Source: Canna indica (lineage: Eukaryota > Streptophyta > Magnoliopsida > Zingiberales > Cannaceae). Taken from it: a DNA stretch of 64,000 bases. The stretch is taken from the NCBI GenBank assembly GCA_034359265.1, contig CP136895.1:2172501-2236500 (forward strand). The letters run 5' to 3'. Positions within the stretch are counted from its first letter, which is position 1, and each line of letters opens with the position of its first letter. The notes under the pieces are model-generated. The model was not told the origin of the DNA, searched no databases, and was given only the letters and a program-made list of their open reading frames with translations. Made by a program: the position numbers and the translations under genes. Shown here one piece after another: positions 34,122 to 46,899 of this stretch.

Positions 34122-35529
34122 CTAGATATCCCTTCTACAAAGTGGACAAGAGCCATGCCTAACGAGCCAGCTATCGATGCACGACAAATGGAATAGATGA
34201 TGACAATGGGGCAACCTCCTCACTGTTTCTCCTATTTGGAAGTCCTGGAAATCAGATTTAGTCCATTTGTTAGTAATCAATTAATTCATCAGACTATAAC
34301 AACACCTCTGCAAGTTTTTATGAACAAGAGAATCAACCTGTAGGCATACTGAACAGCAGAATCTGTCCCCAGCAGCTTCAAGATCTGCAGCGCTGATGAC
34401 AATCTTTGGGAGCTTTGCGACAGAATCGATAGATAATCCTCCTGTGATATTATCGGTTGCAAAAAAATCGGAAGTCTCAATGAAAGGCACGATGACAGCA
34501 TTCATCTGCAGTTGACCAAGATTTAAATGAATTAGTATGGAAGTAATCAGTATCTTTACTGATGCTTGATTGCAGCCAGAAGTAGATACCTGACTTCGGA
34601 CTGCACTCTGAACTGCTGGATCAACCTTTTCTCGAACAATTCTTCCACTCAGAAGGCTACAGATTATATCGACCTATATAAGAATCAAATCTGGAGTCAG
34701 TTTCAGGGCAGTAATGCTTTTCAGAATCAGCTAGTATGTGGAAACTTGAAGTGGTAGATAATGATTCAAGTCATAGACTAAGATGATTATTTGAACAATA
34801 TCTAGAGCAATCATATCTTAAGATCCAAGGCAATCAAAAGCATCATGGGGCTTACCAAATAAAGAACACTCAAAATTCCTGACTGCCTGGAGTACCACAA
34901 ATCAAGAGATGATTCAACAGCTTCAATGGAGAAAACTGCCCCAGAAATAGCTCCAATCCCTGCCCCTCGAATTAAGCCGCTCTCGGTGGCTAGGCCGATG
35001 AGAGCACCCGTAATCGCCCCTACTAGTGAACCAACTGCACACAAGAAAATTACAACATCAATACTAATAAGACAACTGCAGACTAGAATAAGATAACAAC
35101 AAGAATCATCACAGATATTTGGAGTCTGCTATATGAATCTTTCTTCGCCATTGATCTCCATTTAAATCGCTTTTAATTGTTCCAAAGTAAAATTTTATTA
35201 GATTATAGGGCGATCAGCCGATCAGTCGATCGATATATACGCGATATGCAGAGAATACCCAAATCGATTACAGTGAGAGAAGAAAACCAAATCAATCGAT
35301 TACGCGATATGCTAGCACATAACCAGGTACCCAAAATCCATGAATGAAAAATTGACAGCGAAAGAAACCCTAGGAAAAGACCCAAACCTGTTGCAAACAA
35401 ACAGGTGACGATCGCGCAGGCGACTCTTCCAACCACGGCGGACACGGTGCATCTGCGCTCCCTCGATCGCCTCCCGGAGGAAGAAGATCTAAAGGAGGAG
35501 GAGGAAGGGGACCTGGAAAAGACATCCAT
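34122..35529 (-). CDS. NEP1-interacting-like RING-H2 membrane E3 ubiquitin ligase
   Basis: Five exons: 35529-35388, 35034-34856, 34673-34590, 34505-34338, 34244-34122; 231 aa. Plant NIP-type RING-H2 proteins sit in plastid or other membranes and recruit E2 enzymes. An N-terminal Ser/Arg-rich stretch is followed by a hydrophobic, Gly-rich membrane region ([58 protein letters not shown]). The C-terminal RING-H2 reads CSVCLQ ... [17 protein letters not shown] ... SCPLCRRDI, with all eight C3H2C3 ligands present. The start is the first ATG (MDVFSRSP); the frame upstream opens only through TTG. Stop follows directly after the RING, as in the family. Nothing unusual in the frame. Confidence 0.92.
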
Positions 35530-36196
35530 GTTCGGTTCTCTCGGCAAAAGGGTTAGGCGATGGTGTAGATGGATGAGACCTCGAGGGAAAGGATGCGGTA
35601 TAAATACGGAGAGGAAGGGCGAGAGAGGGAGATGCTTAAGGGCTAAGAGAAGAAGGGTTGGAGGGTGAAGTGGGGAGGTGAAGGTGAAGGTGAAGGTGGA
35701 AGGAAGGCGGGCAATTAATGCGAGGTGAACTTGACTGACTTCGCTTGCAGCGTTGGCTTACCGTGCGACATGAAGGGGGGGTGCTCCTTTCCCTTTTACA
35801 CACGGAGTTCGTTAAGCGAAAACTTCAAAGGTGGACTTCCTCTTCTTCTTCCTCCTCCCAGTCGCCTCATCGTTCACAAGCTTTGAATGAATCCGAGAAA
35901 GCTGATCGAAGTGGCGTGAGCACGAAGACCGCAAGCAGTGCACCGCACCTACTGGGTCTTGCGTTTCGGCGTATCTTACAGTTTAGTCCTTGTCTTTTAA
36001 CAAAATTTAATTTAGTCCTTTTAAAAAAAATGAATTAATGGATGAATCTAGCCTACACTATAATAATTTTCACAAATCTAACATATTATTTTATTTGTAT
36101 CAATTACATTCCAAATTATCAAATTGATATCAATTCTAGCCCGACGTCAGATGTCCGTCAATTTCACCGTTAGGTGCTGACGTGGTATTAATACTT
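35530..36196. other. Upstream region of the RING-H2 gene
   Basis: Presumed promoter. Contains a short (GAAGGT)4 run near 35680-35698. No TATA box picked with confidence; no gene. Confidence 0.5.
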
Positions 36197-36430
36197 ACAA
36201 GCCCGATTAAGCTCGATTCGACTCAGATTTATGCTTGACCTTATTTGAAATATTAATACTTACATAATTATATATAAATATATGAAACTCAATTAGGCTC
36301 GCGTGCCGCTCAAGTCGAGTATTGATTAGCTAAAGCTCGACTCAAGCTCGATGAGATCGAGTCGAGTTCGAGTTTTCATCGAATCGATCTTGAGTAGTTC
36401 TCGAGTTGTTTGACTCACTTACACCCCTAT
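36197..36430. mobile_element. hAT-like MITE of the GAGCTCG family (copy 2, 5'-truncated)
   Basis: Matches 7755-7992 in order: GATTAAGCTCGA, ACTC(A/G)G(A/G)TTTATGC, AATATTAATA, AATTATATATAA, AATTAGGCT, AAGTCGAGTATTG, TCGAGTTTTCATCG, and the terminus CACTTACACCCCTA. The left third is missing. Confidence 0.7.
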
Positions 36431-38348
36431 TTAATAGGGTGCAAAACAAACATGACAACTCCTTATCTGGTACTAATTTGTACTGTATTTTCCTCTCTTG
36501 TCCAACTCACGATCAAACAAACATTGAATCAATGAAATTTATTCTTACCTTAGAAAAAATAGAAAAATTGAAAAAACAATTATAACATATTTGTACTTTT
36601 AAATATTTTATATTAAAATTTATAACAAAAAGTCAAAATATTTGTGGGGAAACTGTTTTCAAATATTTAAATATTTAATAAGTCATACAACCCACTGAAG
36701 TTTTAAGCCGACTAATTTAGTAATTAGATATCCAAGTATGACTTCAATGGTCTTGGGTTCAATGTCAGTCATACCATTCCGCTTTATACATTACATCTAT
36801 ATATGTTTACAAACATATTATGTGCGTATATATTTTGGTACACTGTATAATAACTATGATATAAAATTATATATAATTTTGAATTGTTGAAAATGTTTAT
36901 CATAAAATATTATACTTTTCTATCATATTTTTTTTATAACTAATATAAAAAATTACAATAGATGATCATATTAAAAATTGAATCTTAAATTTTTAGATAA
37001 TATTCAATATATTATTATCAATTGTACTACTATTTTGAAAGAATGAAAATATAACTCAAAGTCCTCAACTTCCATTTAGATGTGAATAAAGGTTATGGGA
37101 CCCATTTAGACATTTTATTAAAGCACGAACTGCTGTGCCAATCATTTTATTAAAAAAAATAGGAAAATACATATGGGACCCATTTAGATAATTTTAAAAT
37201 AGGCACATTATTTTCTCATAATATCGCGCCACCTCGACTTCCACTTGGCTTCTAAAATAATTTTTCTTTCAAATAATTAATATCACATCATCTCATGCAT
37301 ATTTAAAAAAATTATTCAGATTAATTTATAATTTCACCTTCTTTATTTTATTTTCATTATATTTGTACTTCCTCTCTTTTTAATAATAATAATAATAATC
37401 CCTCAACCATAAGTCATCAAACCTTCTTAATTATTTTGACAATAAATCTCACTACATTATAGAAAGTTGATGCCGTAGATTATTTTTTATTCTGATTAAA
37501 TAACTTTTACGATAAAAGTTAAAAATTAATGAAAAATAGCATTGTGATGGGCTTCGATCATTTTAGTAATTTTTAATTGATTGCTAATAATTGAAGAGAG
37601 TTATTGATAGGTGAATAATATACAAATTTTGTAAAAACAAAAAAATACACATTTCACATGTTTGGAATATTGGTTGGAATTCGAGAATGAAATTTGAGAA
37701 TGAGAAATAATTTCCAACGACAGATTTTGGAATCAAATCAATGGCACTTTTGGAAAAATGATATTCATATAATATTTTCTATATTCATGTAATATTTGTG
37801 ATAGGAATTTCTTTTAGGAGATTTTTTATCAAAATATTTATATTATTATGTTAAAATTAATTATTTAAATTTAATTTTATAATTTTAAAATAAAAAGTTG
37901 GTAAATCTGAATTTAAATATTAAACTATTATATTCAACTCTCTTATCCAAAGCTAAAACAAATAGAAATTTAGGAATATGATCTTACCTAATTCTCTTAT
38001 TTAAGATTCGAAAAATGTGAAATCGGATATAAGTTCGTCTAACGATATTTTTATCTCATTAATTCAAATTAAATTCATATCCAATTGAAATTCTATCTTG
38101 CAAAATAAATGAGCTGAATGTAATCGAAATAGTTTTTAAAACTAACTAAATTATATAGTAGATGTCGTAGCATCAATTATTTTATGAAAAAATAATTTTA
38201 TTAATAATTAAGAGAGGAACTAAATATTTATTTTGAAATATTTAATGGTGCGACGCAAAAAAAAAAATTTAGGTAAATTATCTCATTTACTTTTCAATTT
38301 CAATCAATTTTCTTTTCCATTCGCGGATGCATTCATTGCTATCGATAG
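36431..38348. other. AT-rich intergenic DNA, no gene seen
   Basis: No supportable coding sequence. A B-box-like phrase (CTTGGGTTCAATGTC, near 36760) hints at a SINE relic but lacks other support. (TAA)n is seen at 37381-37398. Confidence 0.45.
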
Positions 38349-38765
38349 TAGGAGTGTTCACGGGTCGGGGCGGATCGGGTTTGGGAAAAAAATCGATCCG
38401 ACCCGACCAAATGTAATCGGGTTAGGTTGAAAATTTTTCACCTCTCAAACCCGACCTGACCCGACCCGGCCCAACCCGACCTAGTTCGGCTCGGGTCGGA
38501 TCGAGTAGTAGAGTTTACCTGTTTGGGTAAAAAATAAGTTTTTAATAATATTTTTTAAAAAAAATAAATATTTTTTTAATATAAATATTTTAAAAATAAT
38601 TAAAAAATATAAATCATCGGGTCATCGGATTTTAAATTCTAGAATCCGAGACCCGACCCGATTATGATCGAATTTGGTCAAATTGTACCCGACCCGACCC
38701 GACCCAAATAGGTCGGGTCGGGTTCTCAGGTTCATTAGGTCGGGTTGACCCAATGAACAGCCCTA
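38349..38765 (-). mobile_element. hAT-like MITE of the GGGTCGGGT family (copy 2)
   Basis: Perfect 8-bp target duplication ATCGATAG at 38341-38348 and 38766-38773. Ends TAGGAGTGTTCACGGGTC and, reversed, TAGGGCTGTTCATTGGGTC. Inverted relative to copy 1 at 25695-26051, with the same TTTTTAATAATATTTTTTAA-like core. 417 bp, non-coding. Confidence 0.9.
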
Positions 38766-38773
38766 ATCGATAG

Positions 38774-39660
38774 GGATTGCAAGGTTTGATTTAGAAAGTG
38801 TACATGCTCACTTGGCTTAGCCCATAAGTAACCGCACATATATATTTATAGGGAATACGGTCTGGCTGGGTCAATTCCCGTCAAACCCCAGAACAAGAAG
38901 ACTCACAAAGACTTGTGCATAAATCAATCCAAGAATTAGATGCTGGAAATAAGAAAACTTGTATTGTCACTTATAATTTTGGTAAATCTTACATCGGTTG
39001 CTACACGCATATACACTCTTCTTATGCGGTATAAACATGTGCAACTCGTTACAAATAGATATAGTAATGATTCAATTAATCATATTTTTCTTATAGATAA
39101 TTAAAATCGATACATTTTATAAAATTACTATCCAAAATCAAAACTATTCAACTATCGGATATTCGTTGGTTAATCGAACTTGCTTAAATGGTTTAAATAA
39201 ATGTGATTAACCATTTGATATATAAACGAATAAATATTATTAAAAAATAAAATTAAACATTTATAATTATATAGATGTATATTATATAATAGATTTATAA
39301 TCGATTGATTTCAATTACAAATTATTCGTGAATCGATAATGAAACAAAACTAGCTAAACTGATTTTTTAATTTCGTTAATTGAAACTGGAACCAAACGAC
39401 AAAAATATTATTCGAAACCAAATTTTGCAGCTTAATTAATTGGTTAATCGCGATTAATCAATTCCAATTGTCATCTCTGGTCTCAAATAGATATTTTTAT
39501 GTACAATGATTCTTTCTCATGCGGTAATTGATTGATTTGTCATTATTTACTCTAATTTTTTAAATTTATATAATATTTTATCATGATTTTTAATTCAAAT
39601 CAAAACATATGTTACTATTATATTTGCGTATAAATTAGCATATTTTGATAATTAATCTTA
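38774..39660. other. AT-rich intergenic DNA with an AACCGATT-type relic
   Basis: Around 39160-39460 words such as GGTTAATCG, GATTAACCA and CGATAATGAAAC recur, as in the other TTAACCGA-type relics. Ends not found. No gene. Confidence 0.4.
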
Positions 39661-39907
39661 AAAATAGTCTAAAAATTCATACAGTTTCACAAAAATTTAA
39701 GATCTATTATTATTATTTTTCCAATTTTGAACTATAAATTCACATAGTTTACTTCCGTTATTACACCTACCAATTTGTCAAGGGCCTCGTCAATTTGCTG
39801 ACGTGGAAGAAAATGATTATCGTGTGACTGACGAATTCATACACGTGGCTGACATTATTAAATTTTAAATTTTTGTGAAACTATGTAAATTTTTAAATTA
39901 TTTAACA
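39661..39907. mobile_element. Inverted-repeat MITE candidate
   Basis: The left arm (CTAAAAATTCATACAGTTTC then ACAAAAATTTAAG) and the right arm (AAATTTTTGTGAAACTATGT then AAATTTTTAAATTA) are near reverse complements over about 40 bp, around a 160-bp core with two GCTGACGTGG/CGTGGCTGAC words. No clear target duplication. Confidence 0.5.
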
Positions 39908-40574
39908 ACACAAAAGTATTTAGATAAATTAATTTTAAACTTTTAGTAATTTTTTTATTTACACTCCGCGCTTTGTTAACTATTTGGTTGAGAACAATTA
40001 GGACGAAAATTTTCATAAAAATATTATTCTTATGAAATACATGCTACATTTGCAACAAAAATATGTTGAAAACAATTTCAAATCGATTGGGTCAAGACAA
40101 TATTAACGCGGTTGGGTTCGATCAAGAATCGGTCTCAAACTCAACCTAGGTTATGCTTGAAAATTAGCTTCATGATAATTTGATTCAATCAAATAAAACA
40201 AAGTCAATAGAACAATTAAATATATGTTGAACAATACTTAATAAATAGATACATTTAGAATTGGGAGCATCAAATGATTATAACCGTTGAGAATGCTCAG
40301 ACCCCACAATGATTAATGTTGATAGCATAAATGCTACCCTTCACGTTAAATTTGTTATTTTTCATCACGAGAGAAAAATGTTGTAACATTTTCACAACAA
40401 CAACAATTAATTAAAAAAATAAACACACAAACATGAGGAAAAAAAACTTCTTTGATGTCTAGGCACCACAAAACTAATTAAAGTAAGTATATTTATAATT
40501 AATTAATTATAAATATTCTTACTTTTATATTATAAATATACTCATTTTTTATTTAGGTTTACTCACTTTAGATA

Positions 40575-40910
40575 TACTTATTTTATATACACTCAATTTA
40601 TGTTATTATATTACTATTCTTTAGGTTATTAAAATGTATATTATTATATTTTAAATTATTAAATTATATATATTTTTCATCTAATTTTTTTAAATAACTT
40701 ATTTTTTTCATTTGGTCCCTCTTTAGTCCATGTCAGCATCTCATGTTGACACATAATATTAAAAATTAACGAAAAATTAACGGAGTGACCAAATTGAAAC
40801 GAAAATTATTTTTGAGTGACTAAACAGAAAGTTTTAAAAATAAGGGATCAAGTAAAAAATATATGATATTTTGGGGGATCAAAAATATAATTAAACCATT
40901 TTAATTTGAT
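40575..40910. mobile_element. One arm of the fold-back MITE family (copy 2)
   Basis: Shares order and wording with the loop and right arm of 13318-13812: TTTAGGTTATTAAAAT, TTTGGTCCCTCTTTAGTCC, AATTAACGGAG, TTTTTGAG(T/G)GACTAAACAG, ATGATATTTTG, CATAATTAA-type end. The left arm is missing. Confidence 0.7.
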
Positions 40911-41441
40911 ATAGAATAATGTATAAAAGTTTTCATTCAATAATAACATTCATTTAATTCAATGTCTCCATTAATTGCGACACATTGTTTTGACTTCGAT
41001 ATAGACATTATTATGTGATATTTATATTTATTAAGTGTTTTGTCTTTTAAGTCCATCACGAGAATTAAAATAGCATGCCATAATTTGTGGGCTTCAATTT
41101 ATGCATGCCATGTGACGACTCACGATTCAAAAATTTTAAATGGATGCATAAATTTGGTCAAATTTTGGTTCATCTAATTTATTAGATCGAAAAAAAAAGT
41201 GTGGTCTAATAAATTGGATCGAGATTTTGATGAACTAACCAAATTCAAGAAAAAAAATCTATAAATGAAAAGGTCAATTTTGACTAAACTTAGATGGATT
41301 CTTTTTGGAATCAAATTTTGTTGAAGGATGAAGGACTTTGGCTGATTTTACTCAACTCGATTGGATCAACTGTCTCGAATAGAGTTGAACATATTTTTGT
41401 TGATATAATTAGTGCTGTACGAAATACTTAAAGATAGAATC

Positions 41442-42086
41442 TAGGGGTGAGCAAAATTTATTAATTAATCAAAAAAAATGATTAATCGACTGAATCGAAA
41501 TCAAATTAATTGTGCCGATTTAGCCCATTAAATTTCGGTTCAGTTGACAGTTAATCATTTTTAGACTTTTTTCAGTTTTCGATTCACCTTAGTAAATTAA
41601 CCGAATGGGTCGATTTTTAATCGAATTAACCAATATCATGTTTTTAAGTAGGTAAAAAATGAAAAAAACATATTTATAATTTTATGTCCAAGTGGTTAAT
41701 GAGAGTTGTTGAGAGATTTTGCTTTTTTACATGTTACAAGTTCGTTCCTCATGATTCCCACCCATGTAAAGTCTTCTATAATTTTCTTTTTCTTTTTCTT
41801 TGTTTAACCATAGATTTGTCTCTAGAATTTTCAAAAAATAACCAACAATAGCGAGATATTATAGCTCATGTGTTCTAAGCTAGCTAATACATGGAATCCC
41901 CATTTTTTTTCTATTGTTCGGTTAATTGATAAATTTATCAAAGTGAATCATTTTTTTCGTTTAATGCGGTCGGTTAATCGATATAATCAATTCGGTAAGC
42001 AGTTAATACTTTTTTTAAAAAAAATTGGGTAAATTGATCAAATGGTTCGACGAGCAATTAATCGTAGTGACCGTTGCTCTCCACTA
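41442..42086. mobile_element. TAGGGGTGAGCA-type MITE with CGGTTAATCG motifs
   Basis: Left end TAGGGGTGAGCAAAA; right end GTTGCTCTCCACTA resembles its complement. Flanks ATAGAATC and TAAGACTC agree only in part. The interior reiterates GGTTAATCGA, TTAACCGAA and CGGTTCAG. A SINE-like patch (41690-41770, CAAGTGGTTAATGAG ... AAGTTCGTTCCTC) may be nested in it. Confidence 0.5.
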
Positions 42087-42439
42087 TAAGACTCTAACGA
42101 TGATTTAAGCACGTTCCACCAACATAAAAAATTATTTATTAATTTTCAATTAATTAAAATATATGAGAATAAAAAATCGAATTATTATAGTAGATACAAA
42201 TTAACTCAGTCAATCAATCATGCCCTAATTTTATAAAAACACCCCGATTGAATTTGAAATTCAACCAGCATCAAATCCATCAATATAAGTAAGTTATAGG
42301 AACAAAAAATATAAAAGAAATCTCCCTTAACTAAAATATTTAGTAGCTGGTAAAATTTGTTCGTAGCTTGGTAGTTAGAAATTTAGGCATTTTGCCTATA
42401 GATTTTAGGTTTTTTTTAAAAAAATAATAATTTTATAAC

Positions 42440-42555
42440 ACAATCATTACAAAGACGTGAAAAAGACGCACAAAATGTTACAACTAGGGATTGAATGTCA
42501 AACCTAGACAACATACTCGGATGCTACTACCACTTGAGCACAAGTTGGTTCACCC
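42440..42555 (-). mobile_element. SINE-like relic
   Basis: On the minus strand: CAACTTGTGCTCAAGTGGTA (A-box-like), then CATTCAATCCCTAG (B-box-like), about the spacing of the SINE at 1975. No clear tail or duplication. Confidence 0.4.
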
Positions 42556-45500
42556 TATAGATTTTAGGTTCACTCTTTAGTTTTACAATACAAGAAAATA
42601 GACTATCACCGATGAATTAATGTTGTTGATATTACTAGTAAAATTACCGACGAATTTATAGTATGTCTATAAATTAGCCAACCAAATAATCAATTGATGA
42701 TATTCCTAATTTTCTTCTTTCTCTCTTATTTTTTACTCGGCAAAAAGACGCCTCAATTGAATTAGTCTTTTTGCATATTGTTTCCCTTATAATGATCTAA
42801 TATAAAATTAATTTAAAAAATATTTAGCAATCTTTTTTTCTCACGAGATAGTACACCATACAATATGTTATCACAATCTTAATTAGGACAAAGATTGCCA
42901 TTAAATACAAATATTTAAGGATAGGGGACCTTTCTTAATTTTCATTTATTTTGTCCTTGAGTAATTAATTGTTAAATTATTAGCGGGAGTAATGAGATTT
43001 CCAATCAAGTGAATCAACCGTTCAAAGGAAAGCAATGTTTATCACTATTGCTTTCAGCCAAATAATTCATACATTTAACACAAAAAATATACATGATGAT
43101 TTGATTATAAATTGTAATCATAATGGTCTCCAATTAATTTGAGACCCAATCTAATTAGGTCAGCCCAAATTAAATTGGACTTGAGTTAATTTGGGCTTGG
43201 ATGCCCCTTGATTTGTATTGAACAATAAAATGATTATTTTGGTATAGTTACATGTGCCCCCCTCTATATATGTAGGCTAAATTATTACATTAGATTTAAA
43301 ATTATTTTATGGGTAATCCACCAATATATCTCATCTACTTTGACTAAGTTAATCATGTACCTCGTATGCTTTCACTACTAGAATAAAAAGCTTCATCAAT
43401 GGTCGAACTCGTCGCAAAATCAAATTAATTATACATTGTTCGTGCTAGGAAAATATCTTATGCACCCTTGAAGAATATACATGATAGCCCTCAAAATCCC
43501 CCGAATATGAAGTGGGTAATTTTTTAATGATGATAAATTATACATCATTTAATCTTTCACTCTATATACCTAAGGATCGATTTAAAACATGATACTTTTT
43601 TATTTTGAACTCAATGAGTATATTTGATGAATGGTCAAATGATATGCATTTTTTCTCTATTTAAAGGTCATTTAGGTTAGATTCCAAGAGTGTCAAGAGT
43701 TAGTATGCATTTCATGGGTTAGTCACAAAGCAAATAATTTTATTCATGTCTTATATGAATCATCTATCGAGCTATGCTCAATGTATTAGAATTTAATTAT
43801 TTTTTATTTTTATTATCATGCTAACGAGTTGTGTCGTGCCGACTTGTTTGCTTTTCGTGTAGTACCAAGCCCATGGTCCCATGCTCGAAATTTTATCAGG
43901 TCGATCCGGCCTGATATTTTGGGGTTAGCTCGGCCTAATATCTCTGAGCTGACACGAATTGTCATATCTATATTTTAATTTATTTTATTTGTCGATTATT
44001 TTGCCAATTGAAAGATAAAATATAATTTTTAAATTAAAAATAAATTCATGTCCTATGCTTTCAAGGAGCACGAGTAATTTATGTGCAAGTTAACATCCAT
44101 CTACACAAGGTGGTTTCTATAATTCTTTTCTAATCATTACATAATAAAATAATTATGATGATCATAAGATAATAATAATTAATCTAAAGAGAGGAGTATA
44201 CAAAACAACTTCTTATCCACCTTTGAATTGGATATTTGCAATAATACATATGTTGATGCATATAATATTTTATACAAACATGGACTATACCTAAAGTTCA
44301 TCAATCACCACTTTGGAGGAATAAAATGGATGCATTCTTTGTTAGCTTTTTATATATTAAAATGTGTTGGATGCCTTTGTAGTTGTTCACATCACTTCCC
44401 TTTCTTTGTAGGTATTTGTCAAGAAGCTCTACATTGTTGTCTTGTTGGTATTTCTTCTTCTTTTAAATAGATATATTATTATTATTATTTGTTGGTGAAT
44501 GATTTATAATTAAACATTCAAGGAGCACTCAAATATCTAAATACTAAAAAAAACCAACATTGCTCACCAGAGTGTAATCTAATGCAAGTTTGACCCGCAA
44601 CTCATTAATTGTTTTAGATGATTATTTTACCATTTGAATCAATTTTTGGATGATCAATAATTTTAATTATTTGCACATTTAATTTATTAAATCACTATCC
44701 TATTAATTAGTGTCATTTGGTTCACATAAAAATTCAATTTTTTTATAAGGTGTCATTTCTATTAATTAAATAGGGTTATACTTTTTTTTGGAAGATGTCT
44801 TCAGTATATTTGACTAAGAGAATTATAATTTTTAAGAATTAAACTTTTTTATGTTTTAGTATGTTTGGTTGATAGTAAGAGAATTATAATTGCTTAAATT
44901 AATTTTCTATATTACGACGTATTTGATAGGCAATAAATGAATTCACATAACTGATTTAACATTTTACTTTTAAAAAATACACTTAAGATGACGAATATGT
45001 TCTGCATTGGAGAAATCAGACTCCGAAATTCAACATATAACCTAAATTTTTTTATTCATTTAATTAAAATATTGTCATCATTAATTAATTTCTAATAAAA
45101 AAGAAATATAATATTGTGATAAATATATCTGTTATGATTTCTCAATGGAACAATAAACATGAAACTGTATTATCATGTAAAAGAACATTATAAATAAAAA
45201 TCATAATAAATAATATGATGTGTTATTGTTTGGCTTGTTAAATATGTTGTCTAATACTTGGTAACATATTACAATAAAAAGTTTATGACAAAAATAATTA
45301 TGATAGAACAAATAGTAATATTGATTGTTGTTTTTTTGTTAAATGATAAATTTATACTTTTGCACCTTAAAAATCACGAGGAGTTTTACTTATCTAGGAG
45401 CCCCGATAACCTAATTATCGTGTTTTATTAGAAATATATATTTTTAATAAATTTTTTAGAAATTGATATAAAATGCTAATTTCTAGAAATCATACAACTT

Positions 45501-45600
45501 TTCGATACGTTCCAGATTTTCTTTAAAGCGAAAATTTTAACTCATTGAATGATATTTATTTAATTTTTAGAAAAAAATTAAGCGTTTTTTGAAATATAAA
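42556..45600. other. AT-rich intergenic DNA, no gene seen
   Basis: The 80-codon frame at 44228-44470 has no family resemblance, splice context or codon signal. Near 43820-43960, words GTGTCGTGCCGAC, GATCCGGCC and CTGACACGAATTGTC relate to the relic at 15883-16010. Confidence 0.45.
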
Positions 45601-45609
45601 TATATATAT

Positions 45610-45880
45610 AAACAAAAATAAAAAATCACAAACTAACTTGATTATACTAGAGATCGAATCATAGATCTCTAGGCAATATACTGCTACACACAATTGACTT
45701 TTTTTAAAATAATTTTTTTATAATAAAAATAAAAAGTCATAATGTGTGATCACAAATTGTGCTAGTCACAATTGACTTGTATGATTTTTTAAAGCAAAAA
45801 TAATGTATAATGAGGTTTGAACTCAGATCTTTAAAAAATATTTAAGATGTTGTCATTAATTGTGCTACTCACAATTAGCT
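45610..45880 (-). mobile_element. Cluster of three SINE copies
   Basis: Read on the minus strand: copy A (45880-45781) starts GCTAATTGTGAGTAGCACAA, then AAAGATCTGAGTTCAAACC. Copy B (45778-45721) keeps only the head GTCAATTGTGACTAGCACAA and a TTTATTTTTATT tail. Copy C (45700-45610) reads GTCAATTGTGTGTAGCAG, AGAGATCTATGATTCGATC. All follow the text of the SINE at 1975-2088 (GCCAACTGTGAGTAGCACAG, AAAGATCTAGGGTTCAAATCC in two pieces). Confidence 0.65.
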
Positions 45881-46449
45881 TTCTGAAAATACTTAAACGT
45901 ATATTTGAACACTATAATATTCCATCAAAAAATACAAAAGAATTTAAAAATCAAATTTTATTACATTGTAATAAATATTTTTATTTTTCAATCATCAACA
46001 CATACCAAATACTGTCATTTCGTTATAGCACTAATTATATCATACTAAACTTGTTATGCAATATTGTGCAAATATTTGTGATTAGAAAATACTTGCAACA
46101 AATAAAATAAAATATATAAAACAAATTAAATATTACAATACACAATTAATTAAAAACATAATACGGTGAAATTACCCCACATCAAATATGGATTTTCAAT
46201 AAAAAAATATGGCATTTAATAATAATTAATAATAAAACATTACATTTTTATTCCGTTTGACTAATATAAGTATAATTAATGCGATATAGTACAATAAAAA
46301 TTGAAGAAAGACGAGACACATTTGTTACATTTTCAAGGTCATTCTCAAGTTTATTTTTATTGTAATTTTAATTTTTTTTAGCTAATTTTCTAGGCGGAGA
46401 TTACGAGTATAAATTATTCAACAAATCACAATATATTGACTATATTTTC

Positions 46450-46891
46450 TAGGGGTGTACATAAATACTGAGTAGAGTCGAAATCAATTGGAATATATCC
46501 GATCGAGTATGTTTCAGATATATCTAAATTAAATTCGGGTAATGTTCGAGACATAAATTAAAGAATCAGTTAAAATTAATTTCAATTTGGGATACCCGAT
46601 GTGTTGGATCCGAAATCGAAATCGGTACTCGGAACCTATTCATTTACAGGTTTCCGGGTACGAGTTCCAACAGAGTTGGAATCTGTTCTGGAACTTATAC
46701 TGAAACTTATTGGAACCTATTTTAAAATATGTAAATGAACAGGTTTCAACATGATAATCGGAATCGGAATAGAAATGTTCCGAGTATGGTCCGATTCCAA
46801 GTTTCAATAAGGTAGAGTGTTCGATTCCAAACTTAGAAATTAATCATATACAGAATAAGATCTGAGTATCATAAAAATTTGCTCACCTCTA
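46450..46891. mobile_element. TAGGGGTGTACA-type MITE (copy 2)
   Basis: Ends TAGGGGTGTACATAAATAC and TTTGCTCACCTCTA. Flanks ATATTTTC (46442-46449) and CTATTTTC (46892-46899) match at 7 of 8, an 8-bp duplication as in hAT elements. The interior reiterates GGAATCGGAAT and TTCCGAG. Same family as 16774-17190. Confidence 0.7.
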
Positions 46892-46899
46892 CTATTTTC

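Noticed and set aside
44228..44470. 80-codon plus-strand frame rich in Cys and His
   Set aside because: No family resemblance or splice context, and it lies in AT-rich repeat DNA.
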